In this document: positions 57,531 to 64,000 of the stretch, piece after piece
How positions within the stretch are numbered: the first letter of the stretch is position 1
Layout of the letters: each line of letters opens with the position of its first letter
Source of the DNA: Haemonchus contortus
Taxonomy: Eukaryota; Nematoda; Chromadorea; Rhabditida; Trichostrongylidae
Direction of reading: 5' to 3'
Length of the DNA: 64,000 bases
NCBI GenBank assembly: GCA_000469685.2
Contig: LS997564.1
Location: 25,912,459-25,976,458, forward strand
The notes under the pieces: model-generated
Database searches by the model: none
Told to the model about the DNA's origin: nothing
Seen by the model: only the letters and a program-made list of their open reading frames with translations
Made by a program: the position numbers and the translations under genes

Positions 57531-60056
57531 GCAAGTCAAAACTGCGGAGGGCAATTTCAGTCTCGAAGGCGAGGTGTGATGTTTGCTATGTAAACCGTGA
57601 ACATTTTCTTCTGATGCTAGCTCACTCTGCTTTTAGGAGAATGATAGTCGTTCAATTCCCCATTGTAATATTATTTCCTTCTCTAAGCGTAAATTCAGGA
57701 TGAGGGAGTAAATGAAAATATGTAGCTCACCAAATCCGAAGCTCCTCCCTTTTAAGGCCTACAATTAGCTTTAAAACTGCCACGGTAGATATTAATTGGC
57801 GATGACTTAATTTGGTCAGGCTCGCCACCGATCGCCCACCTCCTCACCCTGGCCTCCATCAGTTGTCATAATGTCATTTAACAACTGACATTTGGGCTTG
57901 GCATTTGCTTCATCATCGGTAAAGACTAAAGTGACCGAATTAATTAGTTTTTGCAGAATAAAGTTATGGCTATTTTGCGCCGCTTACTTACTATTCTGCT
58001 GCCAATATCACTGTGAGGGTGTGGATCCCTAATGAATTTTTGTTCTGTTACCTTCTGAAGTTGGATTCTCTTGATGACCATCGACTCAAATTTGAGTTGC
58101 TAGTTTGAGGAAACTGGGCGCTGATAAGATCTGCAATTCAGGTTTTCTTCAATTTGTACTTCCAAAGTCTGAAAGTCTAACTCGTTACGATAATTATCAG
58201 TCTGATAATGATCGTAGAGTTACATTCTCCATTGCTTACCTTCATTCTGAAAGGTGATCCTTGAGTAGGAGCCTTCCCCATTTATGAACATGAAAAAGCC
58301 ACCATTTCATACGAATACATTGTTATGGACAGAATGCGTGGCTTCTGAAGAGAGTCGAACCCTTACTTGTGCTTCATGGATATCAGGCTTCCATTTCGTT
58401 TGCCCTCTCCCCTCAGTTGCATTTCGTTCGCAGCTAACCTGCCCTTACAAGCATCCTTCCTACATCATTCTTGAACAAGTCAGTTTTTAAAGTTTCGTGT
58501 ACCTGTGATACAGTAACCTCACAGTGCCCCACCACCTACCCCGCGAGCCTCTCCCTTGTCGTTTATCTGACAGGTGTTTGGAGACGCTTGAGTGTGTCTT
58601 CGGGTTGTTGTATCACACATTTATGAGACATTATTATGCCAAACTTAGATTGAGCCGAATTTTCTAAAACAGCCTTCCCCTGTCGCCATGGTTCACGACC
58701 ACTTACTTGAATTCCCAACATGAGTGTCCCCTGTGCACGGCGCAATCTTTATGACGCCGTTGGAACTCGTCCACCTTTAGGTGTGGCATACCTTTGACAC
58801 AATCTTAAATCTCTATAAGGCCCTACCCGTCATCAAATCCAACAGCGCCGTATTTGATATGAGCGCGGACCACAGATCCTTCGTAGGGGATAGCTCGGCA
58901 GTAAGTCGTACCGCAAAGTGTGCTTCTTTCTTCTTCTTAGTACTGTAATACAAAGGGCTGTAAGGAGTGTAGATGTCCCTACAGTCATGGTTTGGGATCG
59001 AAACCCAAGTGGAAGCTTGTTTCCTTACTAAGCACATTATTTAGTATAGAGTTTAAGGAAGGAAAAAACACTAATCTGTAATAATCAGTAAGTAATTAGA
59101 CGTCCCGATTGCTCATCTTAATGACGCATTGGCCTTACGCAGAAGCTGAAGGTTTTGTTCATGTGAACACTGTACTGTTCATATTTTTGTGAGGATAGAT
59201 TGGATGGTTGCCATTGTTAAGCGATATTGTAATTGTAACAATTACAACAAATGGAATAAACAACGAACGCTTACGTCTCACAGTCTGATGACGTTAGAGG
59301 TTAATCTGTTAACCAAATTGGCGTTTTCCGAAGCTGTTTCGTTGTTGATAAGGGCTGAGTGGATACGATTGTTCCGCTATTCCATAGTGATTGCTTTCGT
59401 TTTGTCGTTTTTTCTAACAATGCTCCCAATGCCTATGAGAGAGCTTGGAGCATACGGATACGGTTCACAATAAAAATTATTTCTGAGATACTTCTCTAGG
59501 ATGAACCTGTCGCTCACAAGGATAGCACGTGTGACATTCACGAGTCAAAAAACGAGCTCAATAGGGCTTTATATGGGCTTATCCAGCTTATCCGACATTC
59601 ATACCCAAAAGTGGCGGTGTTATAAAGGTCTTGTTAGATCTGCGCCATTCCCGATAAACCGTTAGCACGCCGACGTGGACGGTTACAGGCGCATAATCTT
59701 GGACAATCCTTGTCCTACTACTTTTTCAGAACCTTATATTTCTTTAAGTCTGCCTATTTTTCTTCGCCATTTTCGGACTACTCCGCGCCATAGCTTTCAT
59801 TATTTCATTTAAGCCCGAGATCTTAGAATAACTACATATAAGTGCGCTCTTGAGATTCCATTAATGCAGAAGTGGCACGTATCATTCAATATTCACTGAA
59901 GTGGATAGTTCTTGTCACAGTAGGAGGCGGGAGCTATAACGTGCAATTCAAGACATTTCTAGAACCATATATGTTCAGATAAAGTCAGTTGATTTTCTGC
60001 ACTATGATCTCTAAGAGACCATTTCGATTCCGTTACATACAATAACAAATACATAA
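57531..60056. other. No recognised gene; small pieces only
   Basis: A 94-codon open frame at 59189-59473 (plus) has a strong hydrophobic helix (YSIVIAFVLSFFLTMLP) and no other clue. A MITE family A fragment lies at 59735-59825 (TACTTTTTCAGAACCTTATA, CTTTCATTATTTCA), matching 14098-14200. Confidence 0.4.
59735..59825 (+). mobile_element. MITE family A internal fragment
   Basis: CTACTTTTTCAGAACCTTAT and the following ATTTCATTTAAG match the right half of the copy at 13834-14233; no inverted end remains. Confidence 0.45.
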
Positions 60057-60810
60057 TCAACCAGTCGGTCCACCCGACTAACTCCGGGCTTCCCTCTTCC
60101 TTATGATATAGTTATAATAATACCGCCCGCTCCTTCTTTGGAACAAATGATACTTTTCGGAACACGAAACCTGATAGATGGCTGAGAGACACGTCAGTCC
60201 TGTCACCCACCATCAGTGTTCCCTTATTGCCCCATGCACTCCTACCGAATTTTAGCGCTCTAGATTCAAGTTGACATTTTTTGAGCAAACCCCGCCCATT
60301 GTGGGCGGAGTCCAGTCCTGTACCCGTCATACGTATTCCCATCTTGCATCCTATGTTCCTGCCAAACTTGAACGTTTTAAGAGCACGGAAACGGTCGTCA
60401 TGAATTTTCGTTCTAACTCCGCCCATTGTGGGCAGGGTCTTGTCTTGCCACCCACCGTATGTGTGACCATCTCACCGCCTGTACTCTCGAACTCTCAAGG
60501 TCCACGGAAACCGGAGTTATGAGTTTTCGCTCAAACACTTATTTCGCATAAACCCCGTCCCCTTTGGATGCAGCCCAGACCTGCCACCCACCGTAAGTGT
60601 TCCTATCCTGCCGCCTATACTTCTACTAAATTCGGACTTTTTAGATCCATCGGAACCGAAGTTATGAATTTGCGTTCAATCACACACACACACACGCCAC
60701 ACACACATACACACACACGCACACACACACACATACGCATACATACACCCACATACAAACAAAGAGACACACTTACACACTTAGCGCGTTATATGTAGAA
60801 GGATATTGGC
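60057..60810 (+). mobile_element. Repeat-array element, subfamily 2
   Basis: Starts near ACCAGTCGGTCCACCC, with three units of about 127 bp (palindromes at about 60291, 60418 and 60555), a CACACACA tract (60680-60775) and an end reading TTAGCGCGTTATATGTAGAA then GGAT. Same order as 14300-15565. Confidence 0.8.
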
Positions 60811-63306
60811 GTTTGCAAAGCAGTACGGTAATGACGTGGTTCAGTTTATCCAAGTCACTTGTGAGGCATTTTGAAGAGAGGCGAGAACGTACCCTTTCCG
60901 GCATCAGCAAAAACAATGTCTGTGCGTGTATATGTAGATGCCATCAAACAGCCAATTTTTAGCATTTTTTGACGTAATATTTCTCATAATGGTTGGGCTT
61001 TTGGACGGACGTTGGAACTTGTAGTCCATCGTCAGGCATTAAGGAACATGATGCCGTTCTGCTCCGTTCAAAATAATGATTCTTTATAGATCGTCTTTAT
61101 TGACTCTGACGACAGTTGAAACAAGTGAATTGGAGGACATCTTGGACATAGGACTTGAATATAACCATTTACGTCTATGCTGACAGCCTTCTTCCTTGAC
61201 TTCAATGCAAGGCCATCATTATTCAATGCAATTCTGTTCTACATACATCAAGCTAATGACACCCTTGCATTTTTGACAGATCGATGTCATCTGAGGACTT
61301 GTGGTAACCGTGGAGGACCGAATGCACATAATGCGGACCCAAGCTTCGCTGTAGAAGATCGAGAAACAGCCTGGGCTCCGCCTACCATTCAATCAGAAGA
61401 AAAGACAGCTGTGGTTTTATGGACGGAGGAGGGGTTCGGGACTCAAACGGAAAAGTGTGTGGACTCTGATACTGGAAGCATCCCTCAAAGCGATCCATGT
61501 TTTTATAGAATTTTAAGGGCTCGTGCTGCGCGATAATCAAAAAGCGTCTAACCCCTGCAATTCTTTTTGCTAGCGACGAGATAGCTCATGAGATGTCGTA
61601 AAAACCTTCCTCCGAAATGTCTTCTGTTTTCCTTCGTTCTAATTTCATGTTGTAGAAGATATTAAAAGTAAGTCACCATTTAGATGCTTCTGAATACCGG
61701 ATGAGCGTGGAAAATTTGCAACTCCAACGGGTTGGCAGTAATTTTGTTTGATAGAACATACTTCCGTAAGGCTCTGAGCAGATCTCTTTGACATTCAGGC
61801 TTACAGAATGAAATATAATTGTCCAAGTACAAAACTCTTCTTGCTAATAGTAAGATGTGAGTGAGGGGTCTCAAAGATGAAGTTCTATGGTGTCGCAGAG
61901 AGAACGGATCAAACAGCAACGGCTTCTTGAACTAGTATCTCAATTTGTACAATTAACTTGAGTGGAAGAATGCTATCATGGGGTATCGCTTCTTGGTACC
62001 ACATCGCATATAATTCCATGAAAGCTTGATCTTTATTGATGTAATTTTTACCACGTGATGGGTGACTACTAAATTCGATTAACTGTGAACTTGACTTGGT
62101 ACTCTGATGCCTTCGTACAGAAATACGCGGCCAAGGAAGGCGGTGCTGGCTGGTTTTTATACTTACCCGCGCTGTTTCTCAGGCATTTCAGTCCTTCAAC
62201 TCCTCCAGTACAAGAGCACCTTTTCAGAACCTTGCCTGAGAAGCTTCTATAATTTGAGATTCGTCTTCAGGAAGTCGTCATGTCTAGATCGTTGAAGTTC
62301 GTGAATCGAAATTCTAGCAGTTCTGATTACGCTTCTCTCCAGAGATAACCAAATGTCAAGGGTTCAAGATATCCTTCTATTTCTGCGAAGTTTGATTGTC
62401 TTCATTCTGGTACATGTCCTGAAGTTCCCTCCATTCTCGGTATGAACGTACTTTGGAGCGAATTCTGCCGCCTTCAATCAAGAGCCACGTCATAACCCTT
62501 CCTAATATCACTTTTTCACACAGTTCCGCTGGAAGAAAGTAGTTTGGTGGAATCCCAAAGGTGTTAAGCCTGAGAAATTCATTCGCGGTTGATGACTCTT
62601 TCTTCAGTCATGGATCAAACATTCAGGCTAATTTTGAGTTATTTAAATTTTTTTCTGGATCTTTAAACTTTTTTTCATTTTCTCGAAATTTTCAAATTTT
62701 GTATAGCTAGGCACTCTGGCATGTATTTATCGATGTGATTTGTACTGAAACTACCCCCTTCCTGCGTTCAAGTTACTTCAACGCTAACCGTTTGTAAGGA
62801 ACTATACATGTCATGAGCACCTAGTGTAGGCAACGAATGGTCGATATTGATTAAACCGCTGCGGCGCCTCTGTTGCTTTGAAGTATGAACGCTTCACAGA
62901 TAGGGGTAGAGAGTTATGGAGATCTTGATAGAATCATCGATAGAGACAAGCAGACACACTGGCACAGACAGGCATGTTTGGCTAATTAGACACAATATTT
63001 AGCTGAGTAATAATGCCCTGACAATGCACTGGACCAGGGTAAAGGTTACGGTAGCCGCCGCGATGCCAGCGGTGCCTCCCCGTGGGTATTGAAGTACAAC
63101 ACCGCATCAAGCTGCTTGATTAATTATTCTTCGTTACTACTTTTATTTGACCCTTAATCTAATTTTACTTATTCTCATCTTTACATCTGTATTTGATTAG
63201 TTTCGGCTACGTTGATATTTCCTCGAATAGAATCCTGCTTTAGGAATTGCTGTAATGTTTGGAGGGACTCAGGTTCTCAATGTACGAAATAGATGACGGA
63301 ATGATT
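60811..63306. other. No recognised gene; one 119-codon open frame
   Basis: The frame at 61177-61536 (plus) reads MLTAFFLDFNARPSLFNAIL onward and ends FYRILRARAAR. It has no domain that I recognise and could be either an exon of an unrecognised gene or chance. The rest of the interval has only short frames. Confidence 0.35.
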
Positions 63307-63445
63307 AAAGGCATGGCTCACGAAAAAAAAGAAAACGATTTCTGAGATTTCCCGGTAGGATGGATTCGAGGCCGCCTTCGTATAGCATATCTGACGCTAT
63401 TAGGTCGAAAAACGGCCTAGTTAGGGGGTTTTAAAGGCTCAGAGA
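63307..63445. mobile_element. MITE family A, left part
   Basis: AAAGGCATGGCTCACGAAAA, then GATTTCTGAGATTTCCCGG and AAAACGGCCTAGTTAGGG, track the left half of the copies at 13834 and 41785. No right end was found before 64000. Confidence 0.6.
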
Positions 63446-63880
63446 TTCCACTGTGTGTACCCTCGGGGGAATTACAGCGCCGGCATTGTAGAGCCTGTAC
63501 CGACCACAAGGGAACCCATGTAGGAGATTTGAACAACTTGTCATGACCCATAGCGACAGTGAACGGCAGTTCTGCGCAGTTCTGACTTTACGTAGTCAGT
63601 TCTTTGCGCAAGTGCAGCAACTGAAATCTCTTCAGAATTCCCGTTCAAATGTTATTTCCGTCATGGCAAGTTTCCAGTGGTTTCTAGGAACATGAAAATC
63701 AATGCAAATATCTTCCTGGAGGAAATCCTCTGGGAAATTGTTATGCTTTAAAAACAAAAATACGTCAATTTTGTCTTTCGACGGAACTGGACTCATTCAT
63801 AGAACCAAAACAACTATTCAAATGATGTAGACCAGTTTGGTTCCCTTTTGTGAAGCGGATCTGCTTTCTGTGAACAGCCT
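63446..63880. other. No recognised feature
   Basis: About 430 bp without a clear exon or repeat. Confidence 0.35.
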
Positions 63881-63883
63881 GGA

Positions 63884-63917
63884 TCTAAATACATACATAC
63901 ATACATACATACATAGG
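63884..63917. repeat. (CATA)n microsatellite, short
   Basis: About eight units of ACAT, the complement of the tetranucleotide that forms the large array at 50577. Confidence 0.9.
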
Positions 63918-64000
63918 CCTCTTCGATGAAGGCCTCATGAAGGAGCAACGTAGCAGTACAATCGCTAGGAATCTGGTGGGATTGAAAAGATAGCGAACCA

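Noticed and set aside
58320..58410. tRNA-like minus-strand sequence (GGGTTCGACTC)
   Set aside because: The B-box-like word is present but no acceptor or anticodon stem pairs.
61177..61536. 119-codon plus-strand gene
   Set aside because: No recognised domain, splice partner or codon evidence; kept only as a note on the contents of the interval.

Overview
This is a eukaryotic, nematode-type window. Three multi-exon genes could be reconstructed, all on the minus strand. Most of their introns are about 36-110 bp with GT...TTTCAG-like borders, and a few are much larger and filled with transposons. Two genes have a candidate trans-splice acceptor just upstream of the ATG. The protein styles and the mix of mariner, RTE, piggyBac and MITE debris fit a strongylid (hookworm-like) parasitic nematode; that taxonomic call is inference.

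Layout: 1-0.87 kb, decayed Tc1 transposase. 2.4-2.96 kb, a MITE of a family seen repeatedly here (family A). 3.06-7.55 kb, a 12-exon mitochondrial acyl-CoA dehydrogenase gene. 7.9-12.9 kb, MITE, tRNA-derived SINE, simple repeats, no gene recognised. 13.1-18.7 kb, a 5-exon NAA50-like N-acetyltransferase whose last intron (4.7 kb) holds a MITE and two repeat-array elements. 19.3-23.9 kb, a 12-exon CLP1/clpf-1 RNA 5'-kinase gene. 24.6-28.0 kb, a degenerate LTR retroelement with a gag-like zinc knuckle and no pol. 28.9-34.9 kb, packed remnants (MITEs, mariner, RTE, repeat arrays). 34.9-47.8 kb, a non-NMDA ionotropic glutamate receptor gene (GLR-1/GLR-2 type, about 26 exons) with a SINE, a MITE, a foldback element and other insertions in its introns. 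50.6-51.3 kb, a roughly 715-bp TATG microsatellite. 52.0-55.8 kb, SINE, mariner pseudogene and a nearly complete piggyBac element with TTAA flanks and one frameshift. 55.9-57.5 kb, another repeat-array element and an inverted pair of tRNA-like SINEs. 57.6-64 kb, mostly unassigned, with one more repeat-array element and MITE pieces.

The genes do not form a pathway: lipid oxidation in mitochondria, protein N-terminal acetylation, RNA 3'-end/tRNA processing and synaptic signalling. Reading-frame phase was checked at every junction I give for the acyl-CoA dehydrogenase, naa50-like and clpf-1 models, and for most of the receptor. The most unusual items are an apparently undescribed element family built of 126-bp GC-palindromic units ending in a shared AGCGCTTTATATAGTAGGAT-like terminus, the near-intact piggyBac, and a non-canonical (GA-AG) intron in the glutamate receptor next to an insertion at its 3' end.
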